Below, piece by piece: positions 9,825 through 19,882 of a DNA stretch of 64,000 nucleotides. Below the pieces are notes generated by a model, which worked only from the letters and a program-made list of their open reading frames with translations, did not search any database and was not told where the DNA came from. The position numbers and the translations under genes are program-made. This DNA is from [Bacillus] selenitireducens MLS10 (GTDB lineage Bacteria > Bacillota > Bacilli > Bacillales > Salisediminibacteriaceae). Numbering within the stretch: the stretch's first letter is position 1; each line of letters begins with the position of its first letter. The DNA is taken from NCBI RefSeq assembly GCF_000093085.1, contig NC_014219.1, positions 1,116,001 through 1,180,000 on the forward strand. The letters are read 5' to 3'.

Positions 9825-9864
9825 CAAACAAGCAGCTCCCTGGCTTATGGGGGCTGCTTGTTTG
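9825..9864. terminator. Terminator after the peroxidase remnant and the lactate permease
   Basis: Stem of 16 bp (CAAACAAGCAGCTCCC, 9825-9840, with 9849-9864, one imperfect pair) between the convergent peroxidase remnant and the lactate permease gene. T-rich tails are weak, so its use by either gene is inferred from position. Confidence 0.6.
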
Positions 9865-9888
9865 TGTATGCAAACGGCAGTTCAGTGA

Positions 9889-11478
9889 TCAAAGGATGAA
9901 GGCGGCGACGATTGTACCGGCGACACCGACAAGGAATGCGTACAGAAGGGCCGGGATCAGGGTTTTTCGGATGATGTCGCCTTCTTTACCGACCATGCCG
10001 ACAACGGCCGCCGCGGCAACGACGTTATGCACACAGATCATATTCCCTGCGGCGGCTCCGGCGGTCTGCTGGGCGAGGACGAGGTTCGTATTGAGTCCGG
10101 TGTCCATGGCTGCGCTGTACTGAATCGGTGAGAACGTCAGGACGGATACGGTTGCGCTCCCTGTGATGAAGGAACCGAGCAGTCCGAGATACGGTGCAAC
10201 GAAGAGCCATACGCCGCCGAGGGAGCCTGCCATAACCGCCGCGATATGCTGGGGCATGGAGACGAGATCGTTGGCGTTGATGCCCGAGTTACTGAATACC
10301 TGCACAAGGGCGAGGGTCGGAAACAGGGCAAGCGCGGCGCCCGAAACCGTCGGGACCGTCTCTTTGGCTGCGGTGATGAAGTGTCCGAACGTCTTTCGCT
10401 GGGTATACACAGAGATCAGCGCTGCAAGCAGAAGCACGGCCCCCGGGGAATAGAGAAACTCCCAGTTGGAGGTGACGCCTTCGACCCCAAAAATATTTGA
10501 CCAGCTGAGGTCGATGGCGTTTTGGGTGAACTGCTGTACCGGCTCGACGATTCGCGTCATGAGAAGAAGCACGATGACAATCACGTAGGGACTCCAGGCG
10601 GAGAGGAGGCTCATCTCTGACTTCTCCTCAGTGACGGTAAAGCCTTCCTGCAGGGCATCCTGCCATGGCTCAGCCGGAAGCAGGAATTTTTTCTTTGCCG
10701 TCACAGTTGCGACGGCAAGCCCGGTGATTGACGCGAGGATCGCAACGAATTCCGGGCCAAACAGGGATGCATACAGGAAAGCGGACAGGGTGTACACGAG
10801 GCCGATCATCAGTGACCACGGCAGCATCCCGATGACAGAAGACAGTCCCTTCTGTTTGCCGAAGGCGACCGTGAGGACCGTGATCAGGATGAACGGGACC
10901 AATGAGCCGACGAGGATGTCCATCATCGTAATCTTCACGGCCACTTCCTGAAACATCTCGGCTCCGGCGCCTTCGATATTACTGAGCCCGACGATGACCG
11001 GTGTTCCGACCGCGCCGAATGACACGGACGTGCTGTCGGCAATGAGAGCCATCGTTGCCGCGGCAAGGGGCGTGAAGCCGAGGGCGACCATGAGCGGTCC
11101 CGTTACGGCAGCCGGGGTTCCGAATCCGGCGGCGCCTTCGATCAGTCCACCGAAGAGAAAGGCCACGATGATCACCTGCACGCGCATATCGGGTGAAATG
11201 TTGCGGAATCCTTCATTGATCCGGTCGACGGCACCCGTCTGTCTCAATGTGTTTAAAAGCACGATGGCTCCGATCAGGATAAAGAGAATCGTCAGGGCCC
11301 GGTGAAAGCCTTCAAAGATCGAAGCGGTAAGGGGGAGGGCCTCCATCCCCCAGACGAAATAGGAGAGGGTAATAAAGATGAGGGCACTGTAAAGCATCCC
11401 CTGTTTCGCGGACATTCTTAAAATGACCAGAAATAAAAACGGAAGCAAGATTGCACTGGTCGCAGTAATGAATAACAT
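9889..11478 (-). CDS. lldP: L-lactate permease (LctP family)
   Basis: Membrane carrier that imports L-lactate (and often glycolate) with protons. 529 residues, the family's normal length, with about a dozen hydrophobic segments along the whole protein. The family motifs are clear: [19 protein letters not shown] near residue 115 and [14 protein letters not shown] near 170, and late in the protein [19 protein letters not shown]. The lactate-oxidation genes (lutABC or lctD) are not next to it. It has its own promoter (11562-11590) and is divergent from the Rossmann protein gene. Confidence 0.93.
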   Translation of the reverse strand: MLFITATSAILLPFLFLVILRMSAKQGMLYSALIFITLSYFVWGMEALPLTASIFEGFHRALTILFILIGAIVLLNTLRQTGAVDRINEGFRNISPDMRVQVIIVAFLFGGLIEGAAGFGTPAAVTGPLMVALGFTPLAAATMALIADSTSVSFGAVGTPVIVGLSNIEGAGAEMFQEVAVKITMMDILVGSLVPFILITVLTVAFGKQKGLSSVIGMLPWSLMIGLVYTLSAFLYASLFGPEFVAILASITGLAVATVTAKKKFLLPAEPWQDALQEGFTVTEEKSEMSLLSAWSPYVIVIVLLLMTRIVEPVQQFTQNAIDLSWSNIFGVEGVTSNWEFLYSPGAVLLLAALISVYTQRKTFGHFITAAKETVPTVSGAALALFPTLALVQVFSNSGINANDLVSMPQHIAAVMAGSLGGVWLFVAPYLGLLGSFITGSATVSVLTFSPIQYSAAMDTGLNTNLVLAQQTAGAAAGNMICVHNVVAAAAVVGMVGKEGDIIRKTLIPALLYAFLVGVAGTIVAAFIL

Positions 11479-11561
11479 GATGACATCGCTCCTGTTCGTT
11501 AGTGGATTTACAATAAATATCGATCGAAAAAGCTCGCATGATCACAAATGGGCCTGTTTCC

Positions 11562-11590
11562 ATTATAATGGACTTGGTAACCGTCTTCAA
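11562..11590 (-). promoter_or_regulatory. SigA promoter of the lactate permease gene
   Basis: On the minus strand TTGAAG (11585-11590) and TATAAT (11562-11567) are separated by 17 bases. The -10 lies in the perfect palindrome CCATTATAATGG, so a TATAAT is also present on the plus strand for the divergent gene at 11631. Confidence 0.5.
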
Positions 11591-11630
11591 TCCATGAATA
11601 TAGCAAGAAAAAGGAAGGGAGTGGAAAAAG

Positions 11631-12308
11631 ATGACTGGCTCAAAATGGGGACTCGTTGGCATCGGCCGACTGGGGAGCGCGTTATTAAAGAAGTGCGATG
11701 CAGAAGGATTGCCTCTGAAGGTCTATCACCCGGACTCGGCAAAAGCAAAGGAAGCGGTCGATGGAACCCTTCATCAGGCCGCATCGCTGTTTGAACTTAC
11801 GGGCTGTGAGTACGTTCTGCTGGCGTTGCCGGCGAGTGCCATGGAGACATTTCTTGATGAACTGTCCGGGGTGGAGGGGCATGTCTCTCCGGTTTTGATC
11901 AACCTCTCGACAAAGGACCGGACAGACCGGCTGAAGAAAGCGTGGCCTGCCTTTGCCTTCACCGGAGTGAAGCTTGCCGGGCATGCAAAGGCATTTGAAG
12001 AGGCGGGCGGGGCGCTATTCGTGTCCGGTGCATGGGATATGGACGAGACGTTGCGTGCTTTCTTTGAACGCCTTGGTACGACGCGCACCGGAACGGAAGA
12101 AGAGATAGAAGCCTTCAACCGGCTCGTGACAAAAACGGCGGTTACGGCCGCGGTCCGTTTGGAAAGAGAGCTTGAGAAAGAGGGCTATGATGCGGATTAC
12201 CGGAGATTGGCGCTCCGTCACATGGTTCCTGAGATCGTCAAAGCCTATGAAGCAGACGAGCTCGGCGGCTTTGCAGAAGCTGTCAGGCGTGAAGCAGACG
12301 GGGAGTAA
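11631..12308 (+). CDS. NAD(P)-binding oxidoreductase, P5C-reductase/F420 type
   Basis: Putative dinucleotide-dependent oxidoreductase with unknown substrate. 225 residues. The N-terminus has a Rossmann fold with GLVGIGRLGSALL (GxGxxG-type loop) at residues 7-19, then EYVLLALPASAMETF, as in ProC-like and F420-dependent NADP oxidoreductases. The C-terminal half is helical and acidic. The start is supported by AAGGGAGTGG 8-9 bases upstream. It is a single gene between the lactate permease and a chemoreceptor. It is not a standard ProC: the C-terminal dimerisation motif of that family is not evident. Confidence 0.7.
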   Translation: MTGSKWGLVGIGRLGSALLKKCDAEGLPLKVYHPDSAKAKEAVDGTLHQAASLFELTGCEYVLLALPASAMETFLDELSGVEGHVSPVLINLSTKDRTDRLKKAWPAFAFTGVKLAGHAKAFEEAGGALFVSGAWDMDETLRAFFERLGTTRTGTEEEIEAFNRLVTKTAVTAAVRLERELEKEGYDADYRRLALRHMVPEIVKAYEADELGGFAEAVRREADGE

Positions 12309-12464
12309 TGAGCATCTGTTTGGCGTCCTGTTTCTCCCTTGATGAACGATACAGGCGGAAGAAAACATGACAAATGTCTTACCAACGGGAGCGGTTTCCG
12401 CTATACTGAACAGTGGTCATCTACTGGCAATAACGGAACATACAGAGAGAGGATACAGGGGGAG

Positions 12465-14501
12465 ATGCATTTGAAGCTGCAGGGAAAAATGCTGGCGGTC
12501 ATACTGCCGGCTGTGCTACTTGTCTTTTTGATCACAATCGGTTCGATTATTTTCAATCTTCGTGGGAACATTGAAGAACAGTCTCATGACTATGCCTTCA
12601 GTATGGCGCGGGAGACGGCATCACAGGTGGAGACCATTCTGAACCGTTACCACGCCCAGGCGTCTCAGGTGGCGTTTGCCCTTGAAGCGGCGGATATTAC
12701 GGACGTCAATCAGGGACAGGTGAATGCGATTGTTGAGAGTGCGTTTGAGTTAAATGAATCGGTCCTCGAGATTGCGCTCTATTTACCGAACCCCGACGCC
12801 AGAAGAGATTTCAGGGAATTTACATACCGGCCGCATACGGCGGCCTTTGACCGGGATGCCATGGAAGCAGCCGTCCTGACAGAAGAGCGGGAACATCTCG
12901 CGGAACCGGTGATGGACGGCGACGGGGACGAGGCGCGGATGGTGTCAGCCATCTCCCTTCCGATCTATGACGATGATGAACGGATTGGCATGACGACCGT
13001 CATCTTCAGCCTTGATGAGATTCAGATGCTCACAGAAGACGTGATGCTGTTTGAGAGCGGATTTGGCCGGCTGTTGTCCAATGAGGGCATAGTGGCAGCC
13101 CATGCGGATGTGAGCCGGGTCGGTAATATCGCCGGAGAACTCGGAGATGAGACGGAGGGTGATCCTGAGATGTACCGAAACGCCATCTCAGGGGGAGAGG
13201 AGATGAACGAAGTTTCCCACTCCGTTTCCGTCGGGATGGACGTGTACAAAACGTTCACGCCGATTCATCTCGGTGACACGCAAACCCCGTGGTCCTTTGG
13301 CACGGTGACCGATGAGGACGAGATTTTCGGAGCCCTGCAGGATACGGTCAATCAGTCGACGTGGATCGGCCTCGCAGGTCTGGTCGTCATCTCCGTGATC
13401 GTCGCTCTGGTGGCCCGGGTTGTTATTAAACCGATCCGGGTTATGACGGATCATGCCGGGCGGATCGAACAGCTGGATCTCTCAGAAGAGATCCCGGCAC
13501 ATTACAGGAAACGAAAAGACGAAATCGGCGTTCTTGCCCGCTCATTTGACAACATGTCCGCTTCGCTCCGTCAGGTGATGACGAAGAACCGGGATGCGGC
13601 GGAAAAACTGAGCGAGGCCTCAGACAGCCTGTCTGCAAGGGCCTATGAGACTGGTGAATCGGCGTCAGAGATTGCCCGTTCCATGTCTTCGGTCACTGAA
13701 GGCGCCGTGGAACAGTCGGAAGCGATGGCAGCCATCGCAGAGAAAATGGCGCGCACCGTTACGGAAACACAGGACGGTCAGACCCACGCCAGACACGCTC
13801 TCGATGAAGCGGGCCGTGCGTCGGAGCTTGCAGGTGAAGGGGAAGCGAGCGTCGGGCAGTCGGTTACGCATATGCAGTCGCTCATAGCGAGTATGGATCA
13901 GTCCACGAAGGTGCTGAACCGGCTCAGTGAGCGTTCCGATGAAATCGGCGGCATCGTCTCTGAGATCAGCTCCATCGCCGAACAGACGAATCTCCTTGCA
14001 TTGAATGCCTCCATTGAAGCCGCACGGGCGGGTGAACACGGCAAAGGTTTTGCCGTCGTCGCCGATGAGGTTCGAAAGCTCGCAGAAGAGTCCAATGCGT
14101 CGAGTCAGCGTATTGATACGCTGATCAAGGGCGTGCAGGAAGAGACGGCTGAAACGGTGACGACGATGAACGGCAACATGACGCTGATGAAAGAACAGGT
14201 CGAGCTCGTGGAAGCGAGCGGTGACGTGATCCGACAGATCAGTGAAGCCTTTACGAAGAGCCGGGAGGCGGTGAATCAGGTCCATCAGAAGCTCGACGAT
14301 CTGCGGACATATGCCGAAGAGGTGGATGAATCCATCAAAGGCATCTCATTGATCGTCGATCAGACGGCGGCTTCCGCCGAAGAGGTGACGGCTTCATCCG
14401 ATGAACAGAAAGAAACCCTCGATCAGATCTCGGCCAATGCCGAAGAGCTGACGGACATCGCAGGAGCCCTTGAAGAGGAGACAAAGCGGTTTACGCTGTA
14501 A
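12465..14501 (+). CDS. Methyl-accepting chemotaxis protein
   Basis: Transmembrane chemoreceptor that signals to CheA/CheW. About 678 residues: TM1 (about 10-32), extracellular dCache-like sensor (about 35-295), TM2 (about 300-325), HAMP (about 326-385), then a long coiled coil. The signalling tip reads [25 protein letters not shown], which is highly conserved. Start choice: the ATG at 12465 directly abuts an AGGGGGAG, which is too close. The TTG at 12471 has a 6-base spacer to it and would give MKLQGKML, so it may be the true start. No other chemotaxis genes are nearby; the ligand is unknown. Confidence 0.93.
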   Translation: MHLKLQGKMLAVILPAVLLVFLITIGSIIFNLRGNIEEQSHDYAFSMARETASQVETILNRYHAQASQVAFALEAADITDVNQGQVNAIVESAFELNESVLEIALYLPNPDARRDFREFTYRPHTAAFDRDAMEAAVLTEEREHLAEPVMDGDGDEARMVSAISLPIYDDDERIGMTTVIFSLDEIQMLTEDVMLFESGFGRLLSNEGIVAAHADVSRVGNIAGELGDETEGDPEMYRNAISGGEEMNEVSHSVSVGMDVYKTFTPIHLGDTQTPWSFGTVTDEDEIFGALQDTVNQSTWIGLAGLVVISVIVALVARVVIKPIRVMTDHAGRIEQLDLSEEIPAHYRKRKDEIGVLARSFDNMSASLRQVMTKNRDAAEKLSEASDSLSARAYETGESASEIARSMSSVTEGAVEQSEAMAAIAEKMARTVTETQDGQTHARHALDEAGRASELAGEGEASVGQSVTHMQSLIASMDQSTKVLNRLSERSDEIGGIVSEISSIAEQTNLLALNASIEAARAGEHGKGFAVVADEVRKLAEESNASSQRIDTLIKGVQEETAETVTTMNGNMTLMKEQVELVEASGDVIRQISEAFTKSREAVNQVHQKLDDLRTYAEEVDESIKGISLIVDQTAASAEEVTASSDEQKETLDQISANAEELTDIAGALEEETKRFTL

Positions 14502-14510
14502 CAAAAGAGA

Positions 14511-14545
14511 AACGGCAGCCCTGATGTTCAGAGGAGGCTGCCGTT
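14511..14545. terminator. Terminator between the chemoreceptor and BASS genes
   Basis: Perfect 10-bp stem AACGGCAGCC (14511-14520) and GGCTGCCGTT (14536-14545), with T-rich sequence on both outer sides. It lies between convergent genes, so it can serve both. Confidence 0.8.
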
Positions 14546-14576
14546 TTGTGTATGTGACCGAATGAAGCTGTGCGTG

Positions 14577-15518
14577 TCAGGCCGAGCCGTCATGGTGCTG
14601 TTTGTGCAAAAAACGGCTCATCTGAGAGGCGAGGATCTGCTGGAACAGGGTCCCGGCAATCACCGGCAGCACGACAGCCGGCGGGAAGAAGATGGCCGCA
14701 AGTCCTGATCCTGCCCCGATGTTTCGCATTCCGGCGGCGAAAAAGACGGCTGTCATGTCCGCCCGGGTGAGCCGAAACAGCCTGGCAAACAGATAGCCGA
14801 GACCGTAGGCCAGAACGGAAATGCTGAAGACGCTCAGAAGGACAAGGGCAAGCTCTGCATCAAAGGTATAGATCACCGGTGCGACGACGGAGCCGTTGAT
14901 CATGATGATTGTAAAGAGTGCGAGTTTGGAGGTGAGCTGAATGCCCTGGTTCATGCGTGTAACGGTTTTACGAAACAGGTGCCCGCTCACAATCCCGGCA
15001 AGGGACGGCAGGACGAGGATGAGAAAGAGGCCCAGGGCGAGTTCGCCATAAGCGATCACAATACTGACATCGAGAAACAGATAGAGAAACACCGGCAGAT
15101 AGATGGGAACGATGAGCGTATGGATGAGGATGATGAAGAGGACAAGGGCGATGTTGCCTTTGTTCATCGTCACCCAGAGAACACTTGCGACGGCGGTCGG
15201 GATCAAAAAGGCGAAGACGGTCCCCGTCAGATACGCTTCGTTTCCGCTGAAGACGATACTCGCTGCGATGAGGGCAACAACGGGCGTGATGATCATACTG
15301 ACGAACAGCGTGATGAAGATCGGCAGCGGGTGGGTAATGGCCTCGGTGAGGTCACGGACATGGACCCCGGTGGAACTGAGGAAGGTTATGAGGACAAACA
15401 AAAACGGGATCAGCCCCTGAAGATTTCCGAAAAATCCGTGCAACAGAATCCCGACCGTCAGAACGAGCGGGGTAAGCCAGGCGATATGGGCATTGATGAA
15501 GCGGTTGATGATCGGCAT
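14577..15518 (-). CDS. BASS-family sodium symporter (bile acid:Na+ symporter-like)
   Basis: Membrane protein of 313 residues with about ten hydrophobic segments along its whole length. It resembles the BASS/ACR3 superfamily: LITFLSSTGVHVRDL in the second segment region, and the late GMRNIGAGSGLAAIFFPP, which corresponds to the conserved crossover near the Na+ sites. Bacterial members move organic anions such as pantoate, keto acids or bile-acid analogues with Na+. The substrate here cannot be told from sequence. An AAAGGACG Shine-Dalgarno precedes the ATG. It is a single gene. Confidence 0.82.
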   Translation of the reverse strand: MPIINRFINAHIAWLTPLVLTVGILLHGFFGNLQGLIPFLFVLITFLSSTGVHVRDLTEAITHPLPIFITLFVSMIITPVVALIAASIVFSGNEAYLTGTVFAFLIPTAVASVLWVTMNKGNIALVLFIILIHTLIVPIYLPVFLYLFLDVSIVIAYGELALGLFLILVLPSLAGIVSGHLFRKTVTRMNQGIQLTSKLALFTIIMINGSVVAPVIYTFDAELALVLLSVFSISVLAYGLGYLFARLFRLTRADMTAVFFAAGMRNIGAGSGLAAIFFPPAVVLPVIAGTLFQQILASQMSRFLHKQHHDGSA

Positions 15519-15716
15519 GACAGAAACGTCCTTTCCGTATTGTTTGAACGGGTAATGATGACTGTGAAAAAAGATTCCAGTCTGCGCGGTTTCTATGTAT
15601 GATGGATATAACTGCAGGCAGATGGGTGATACTCAGTCTACAGTTTGATTCATGATGGTGAAGATGACAAGCCTTTTATGTTCACTTCTTGTGTTAATAA
15701 GCAAGGCTGAAAAAGA

Positions 15717-16511
15717 ATGTCAGACAATACGACTGACTATTGGAGTGATCAGAACATGGAACGACTCACATTTCCGGATGAATATCCGGTACAGCTGATG
15801 GTGAACGGGAGAGAACTTGCGACCTTTCAGCTCTCGCTCACAGGCCTTGAGGATTGGACGATCGGTTATCTGTACAGCGAAGGGCTGATTGCATCTTCGG
15901 AAGAGATTGAAGAGTTGAAAGTCCGGGATGATCTCGGGCGGATCGATGTCGAAGTGGCTGAAGAGAAGGAAAGCTTGTTTTTCGGTGAGCGGAAGAAGCA
16001 TTACACGGCAGGGTGCGGCAAAGGCATCACCTTCTTCTCACAAAGCGATGTCCGGGATTTCCCTGAGGTTCGATCGGTCCGTCAGGTTACGTTAAGCTAT
16101 TTACTGAAACAGATGGCGGCCTTTGGGAAACAGACGCCGCTCTATGACCAAACAGGCGGCATGCACGGTGCGTGCCTCTTTGGCCTCGACGGGGAAATGA
16201 TCGTCTATGAGGACATCGGCCGCCATAACGCCGTCGACAAAGTGCTCGGTTACGCTGTTCGCCATGCGCTCCCGGCTGAGGAACTGATTCTCCTCACGTC
16301 CGGGCGGATATCGTACGAGATGATGGCAAAGGCGGCGAAGTACGGGATCGGCATCGTCGGTTCAAGAACGACGCCGACGCATCAGGCCGTTCAGATCGCC
16401 AACTATCTCGGTGTCGAAGTCGTCGCCTATATGCGCGGCAGACGTGCGGAAGTGTGTACAAATCACGGCCGGGTCGAACACGACCTGAAACATCTCCTTG
16501 AAGAGCGGTAA
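15717..16511 (+). CDS. fdhD: Formate dehydrogenase accessory sulfurtransferase FdhD
   Basis: Transfers sulfur to the molybdenum cofactor of formate dehydrogenase. 264 residues. The core family motifs are present: TGGMHGACLF, EDIGRHNAVDKVLGYA, TSGRISYEMMAKAAKYGIG and SRTTPTHQAV. The cysteine loop reads HYTAGCGKGITFF, with one Cys instead of the CxxC known from E. coli. The start at 15717 has a weak Shine-Dalgarno; an ATG at 15756 preceded by GGAGTGATC is a fair alternative that removes 13 residues. No formate dehydrogenase gene is in the window, so its client lies elsewhere. Confidence 0.92.
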   Translation: MSDNTTDYWSDQNMERLTFPDEYPVQLMVNGRELATFQLSLTGLEDWTIGYLYSEGLIASSEEIEELKVRDDLGRIDVEVAEEKESLFFGERKKHYTAGCGKGITFFSQSDVRDFPEVRSVRQVTLSYLLKQMAAFGKQTPLYDQTGGMHGACLFGLDGEMIVYEDIGRHNAVDKVLGYAVRHALPAEELILLTSGRISYEMMAKAAKYGIGIVGSRTTPTHQAVQIANYLGVEVVAYMRGRRAEVCTNHGRVEHDLKHLLEER

Positions 16512-16568
16512 AAGGGAGACCGTGACGATCAAACAGCAGGATGATGCAGATGAGAAAGGATGATGAGT

Positions 16569-17525
16569 ATGCCAGTGATTGACCTCCCGCTTGACGAACT
16601 GAAAACATACCGGGGGCGAAGCCCGAAGCCGGTGGATTTTGACGCCTACTGGGAGAGGGCCCTGGCGGAGATGCGGGCGGTGAAGCCCGACGTCCGTCTT
16701 GAGAAAGCCGGTTTTCAGACCTCGTTTGCGACCTGTTATGAACTGACTTTTACGGGCGTTCGAGGTGCGCGGATCTCTGCGAAATACATTCGACCGAAGA
16801 CCGTTGACTCAGGGCGGGCTGTGATCGATTTTCACGGCTATTCCATCAACAACGGGGACTGGACCCCGAAGCTCGGCTATGCCGCAGAAGGTGTGAGCTA
16901 CATTGCCATGGACGTAAGGGGGCAGGGCGGGAAATCGGAAGACACGGGTGGCGTCAAGGGTCCGACGCTTCGCGGGCAGATCATCCGCGGACTTGACGAT
17001 CATGAGGATAACCTCCTCTTTCGCCATATCTTTCTCGATGCCGCTCAGCTCGCAGGGATTCTCCTGGATGATGCGCAGTTCGGTATCGATGAACTAATGG
17101 CAACGGGATGGTCCCAGGGCGGTGGGCTGACGTTTGCCTGTGCAGCCCTTGAGCCCCGGATTACAAGGCTCGCGTCTGTGTATCCGTTTTTGACCGATTA
17201 CCGGCGGGTGTGGGAGATGGATCTCGACGTCGGTGCCTATGAGGAACTGCGGCGGTTTTTCCGCTCGTTTGATCCTCTTCACGAGCGGGAGGAAGCGATC
17301 TTTACCCGGCTTGGCTATATCGATGTCCAGCACCTCGCAGAACGGATCCGGGGGAACACACTCATGGCGACGGGACTCATCGACACCATTTGTCCCCCAT
17401 CGACACAGTTCGCCGCGTACAACCGGATTCAGTCGGCAAAAGAACTCGTCGTGTATCCGGACTTTGAACATGAGAATCTCCCGGGTCTCCCGGATCGCAT
17501 CTTTCAGTTTCTCACCGCGCCATAA
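16569..17525 (+). CDS. Acetyl xylan esterase / cephalosporin C deacetylase (AXE1 family)
   Basis: Predicted deacetylase of acetylated sugars, alpha/beta-hydrolase fold, with no signal peptide and so cytosolic. With the start at 16569 (AAAGGA 8 bases upstream) it has 318 residues, as I recall the length of B. subtilis Cah. The catalytic triad is visible: Ser in GWSQGGG (about residue 180), Asp in GLIDTICPP, and His in the C-terminal FEHEN. The oxyanion part is FHGYSINNGDW. In-frame ATGs at 16560 and 16563 overlap the Shine-Dalgarno. It follows fdhD by 57 bases and may share its transcript. Confidence 0.92.
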   Translation: MPVIDLPLDELKTYRGRSPKPVDFDAYWERALAEMRAVKPDVRLEKAGFQTSFATCYELTFTGVRGARISAKYIRPKTVDSGRAVIDFHGYSINNGDWTPKLGYAAEGVSYIAMDVRGQGGKSEDTGGVKGPTLRGQIIRGLDDHEDNLLFRHIFLDAAQLAGILLDDAQFGIDELMATGWSQGGGLTFACAALEPRITRLASVYPFLTDYRRVWEMDLDVGAYEELRRFFRSFDPLHEREEAIFTRLGYIDVQHLAERIRGNTLMATGLIDTICPPSTQFAAYNRIQSAKELVVYPDFEHENLPGLPDRIFQFLTAP

Positions 17526-17527
17526 TC

Positions 17528-17570
17528 AAAACAAACCGGCTGACCTCAATAAGAGGCGCCGGTTTGTTTT
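17528..17570. terminator. Bidirectional terminator, esterase/DinB
   Basis: Perfect 13-bp stem AAAACAAACCGGC (17528-17540) with GCCGGTTTGTTTT (17558-17570); the arms themselves give an A-run and a T-run on both strands. It lies between convergent genes. Confidence 0.88.
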
Positions 17571-17575
17571 ATTTC

Positions 17576-18070
17576 TCAGTGGCTTTGAGCACGCTGTTCG
17601 GCAATGTCTTCCTTCGTCGGTCCCATGATTCCGGGAACGCGGAGGCCTGCCTGTCGCAAGAGGACGGTCATCTGTCCGACGTGATGGGTCTGATGATCGA
17701 TGATCATGCGGAGAAGCTGGCCTTTGTTCATGTCCTGGCCGGCAAAATGCACGTGATCGGTGAGCATGTCTTCTTTTAAGTGCTGGAGAATGCCGAGTTC
17801 AAGGGATTCCGTGGTGTTGTGGTAATGCTTTAACAGCTCTTCGGCCGTCTTTGGCTGTTCTTCAACGGGCGGCGGCTTTACCGGTACTTCGAGCATACGG
17901 CCGATGCCAAAAGCGGACTGGGTTAAGTGCCAGGCCAGTGAACCGAGGGTATTATGACCGTCTTCAATCGCCTGGTCCATCGTCTCGTCGGTGATGGTGT
18001 CGATCACCTTTTTGGTTCTGTCGACAGATACGAGCCAGTCGAGTCTGAAATCATTGATTTTCCGATACAT
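17576..18070 (-). CDS. DinB-family protein (metal-dependent, four-helix)
   Basis: 164 residues, all-helical. Three conserved metal-ligand histidines of the DinB/YfiT superfamily are seen: His in AWHLTQS (about residue 48) and the pair in DHQTHHVGQM (about 125-131). Members are often thiol-dependent S-transferases, for example with bacillithiol, but the activity of any one member is rarely clear. Start ATG at 18070 after AGAGGAG. The gene is monocistronic with a shared terminator. Confidence 0.85.
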   Translation of the reverse strand: MYRKINDFRLDWLVSVDRTKKVIDTITDETMDQAIEDGHNTLGSLAWHLTQSAFGIGRMLEVPVKPPPVEEQPKTAEELLKHYHNTTESLELGILQHLKEDMLTDHVHFAGQDMNKGQLLRMIIDHQTHHVGQMTVLLRQAGLRVPGIMGPTKEDIAEQRAQSH

Positions 18071-18293
18071 GCAACAATCACTCCTCTGATAAATTGTCCT
18101 TCAACTTCCAATCTATCGGATTTCCCCGGTCATTTCAAAGATTTTCGCTTCCTGAACGCAAAAACATGCGACGGGCATGCGCGAAACAATAAACAGCCGG
18201 TTTCAGCCATCATTCAAGACAGATTTTTTGGCAAAACATGTGATACACTGAAAAGAAACACACTTGCGATAAACGAAGGAAGGTGGCACTGCG

Positions 18294-19130
18294 ATGAGAC
18301 TGACAGGACAATTTTTTCAGGATGTATCGACACCGGAGAAATGGATCAGTGAATTGAATCGGCTTGGCTATTCAGCGTCGGTCTGCCCCGTTGATACAGC
18401 GGCGAGCGATTTTGAGCTGATGGCGTTTCGCCAGGCGGCAAAAACCAACGACATACTCATATCGGAAGTGGGAGCCTGGAGCAATCCCATCAGCCCCGAT
18501 GATCGGATCCGCAAGGCCGCAGTGTCCCACTGCAAAGGACAGCTCGAACTGGCTGAACGGATCGGTGCGCTGTCGTGCGTCAATATTGCCGGGTCTCTCG
18601 CGGACAACTGGGACGGACCGCACCCGGATCATTTTCATCCGGATACGTTTACCCTCGTTGTTGACACGGTGCGGGAGATCATCGATGACGTCAAACCCGT
18701 AAACGCCAAATACGCGCTGGAGATGTTGCCGTGGATGATTCCTGACGGCAGAGAGAGCTACGAATCCCTCGTGAAGGCCATCGACAGAGAGGCCTTCGGG
18801 GTGCATTTTGATCCTGCGAACATGATTCACTCACCCCGGGCGTATTTCAATAATGCCGAACTGATCAAGGATTTTGTCGACAGGCTCGGGCACTTTATCT
18901 GCAATGTGCATGTGAGGGACGTGCGCCTTGAGCATGAACTGTCTGTCCACATCAGAGAGACGGTCCCAGGGGACGGCTTTATGGATTACCGGACGTTACT
19001 GAAGGAGCTTCACGGGCTCGGACGCGATTTTGCCCTTCGCATGGAACATTTCAAAGAAGAGGAAAGCTACCTGAGCGGCGCGGCTTATATCCGGGGGATT
19101 GCAGAAAGGGAAGGCATTGTCATCCGCTGA
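18294..19130 (+). CDS. Sugar phosphate isomerase/epimerase family protein (TIM barrel)
   Basis: 278 residues of the AP-endonuclease-2/xylose-isomerase-like barrel. The metal-binding strand ends are visible: EVGAWSNP, YALEMLPW (Glu), FGVHFDPANM (Asp/His), CNVHVRDV (His) and LRMEHFKEEE (Glu). These suggest a divalent-metal isomerase or epimerase; the substrate is unknown. The Shine-Dalgarno is GGAAGGTGG. It sits 60 bases before pxpB with no terminator between, so it may be expressed with the 5-oxoprolinase genes. That link is positional only. Confidence 0.8.
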   Translation: MRLTGQFFQDVSTPEKWISELNRLGYSASVCPVDTAASDFELMAFRQAAKTNDILISEVGAWSNPISPDDRIRKAAVSHCKGQLELAERIGALSCVNIAGSLADNWDGPHPDHFHPDTFTLVVDTVREIIDDVKPVNAKYALEMLPWMIPDGRESYESLVKAIDREAFGVHFDPANMIHSPRAYFNNAELIKDFVDRLGHFICNVHVRDVRLEHELSVHIRETVPGDGFMDYRTLLKELHGLGRDFALRMEHFKEEESYLSGAAYIRGIAEREGIVIR

Positions 19131-19190
19131 TTATAAGTTGTGGTTTGGATGCCTGCCAAGCTAAAGCGAATGAGAATAGGGGGGCTTGTT

Positions 19191-19877
19191 TTGATATATG
19201 CAATTGAACAGATCAGCCCGCGAGTTCTGAGTGTTGTTTTTCGAGAAGAGATTTCCGAGACCGTTCACGAACAGGTTTTGAGGGTAACAGATCTTTTTCA
19301 AGGCCGGTTTCCAGGGTTGATTGAGGATGTGGTGCCGTCCTATCATCAGGTGACACTGTTCTTCACGAAGCCGATGGTCAGTAACGCTCTCAGAGACTGG
19401 GTGTACGAAGAGATCAGAAGCGATCTGCATGAACCAGGACAAGAGCCGAAATCAAGGATCATCACCGTCCCTGTCAGCTATGGCGGAACCTTCGGGCCGG
19501 ATCTTGAAGAAGTGGCCCGGTATCTTCAGCTTCCTTCAGAAGAGGTCATCCGGCTTCATATGAATGCGGACTATACGGTGTATATGCTCGGCTTTTTGCC
19601 GGGCTTTCCGTATCTCGGCGGGATGGACCCGGCACTTTCCATACCGAGAAAGACAACGCCGAGGCAGCGCGTTTTTGCAGGAAGTGTCGGGATCGCGGGA
19701 GGTCAGACAGGTGTATATCCATCCCCGTCCCCCGGGGGCTGGCAGCTGATTGGCCGGACGCCCCTCAGCCTTGTGGATGTGACAAAGGAAGAACCTTGCC
19801 TCTTCAGACCGGGGGACCGGATCCGGTTTGAGGCGATATCGGAAACTGATTTTCAACGACTGAGTGAAGGAGAGTGA
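19191..19877 (+). CDS. pxpB: 5-oxoprolinase subunit B (KipI family)
   Basis: One of three subunits of the ATP-dependent enzyme that opens 5-oxoproline (pyroglutamate) to glutamate. 228 residues from a TTG start at 19191, which has AGGGGGG with a 6-base spacer. Upstream in-frame ATGs (19149, 19170) lack a placed Shine-Dalgarno. The family signature YMLGFLPGFPYLGGMDP with PRKTTPRQRV is intact, followed by GSVGIAGGQTGVYP. In B. subtilis the homologue KipI also inhibits the sporulation kinase KinA. The pxpA stop-start overlap shows an operon. Confidence 0.93.
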   Translation: MIYAIEQISPRVLSVVFREEISETVHEQVLRVTDLFQGRFPGLIEDVVPSYHQVTLFFTKPMVSNALRDWVYEEIRSDLHEPGQEPKSRIITVPVSYGGTFGPDLEEVARYLQLPSEEVIRLHMNADYTVYMLGFLPGFPYLGGMDPALSIPRKTTPRQRVFAGSVGIAGGQTGVYPSPSPGGWQLIGRTPLSLVDVTKEEPCLFRPGDRIRFEAISETDFQRLSEGE

Positions 19878-19882
19878 CGTGC

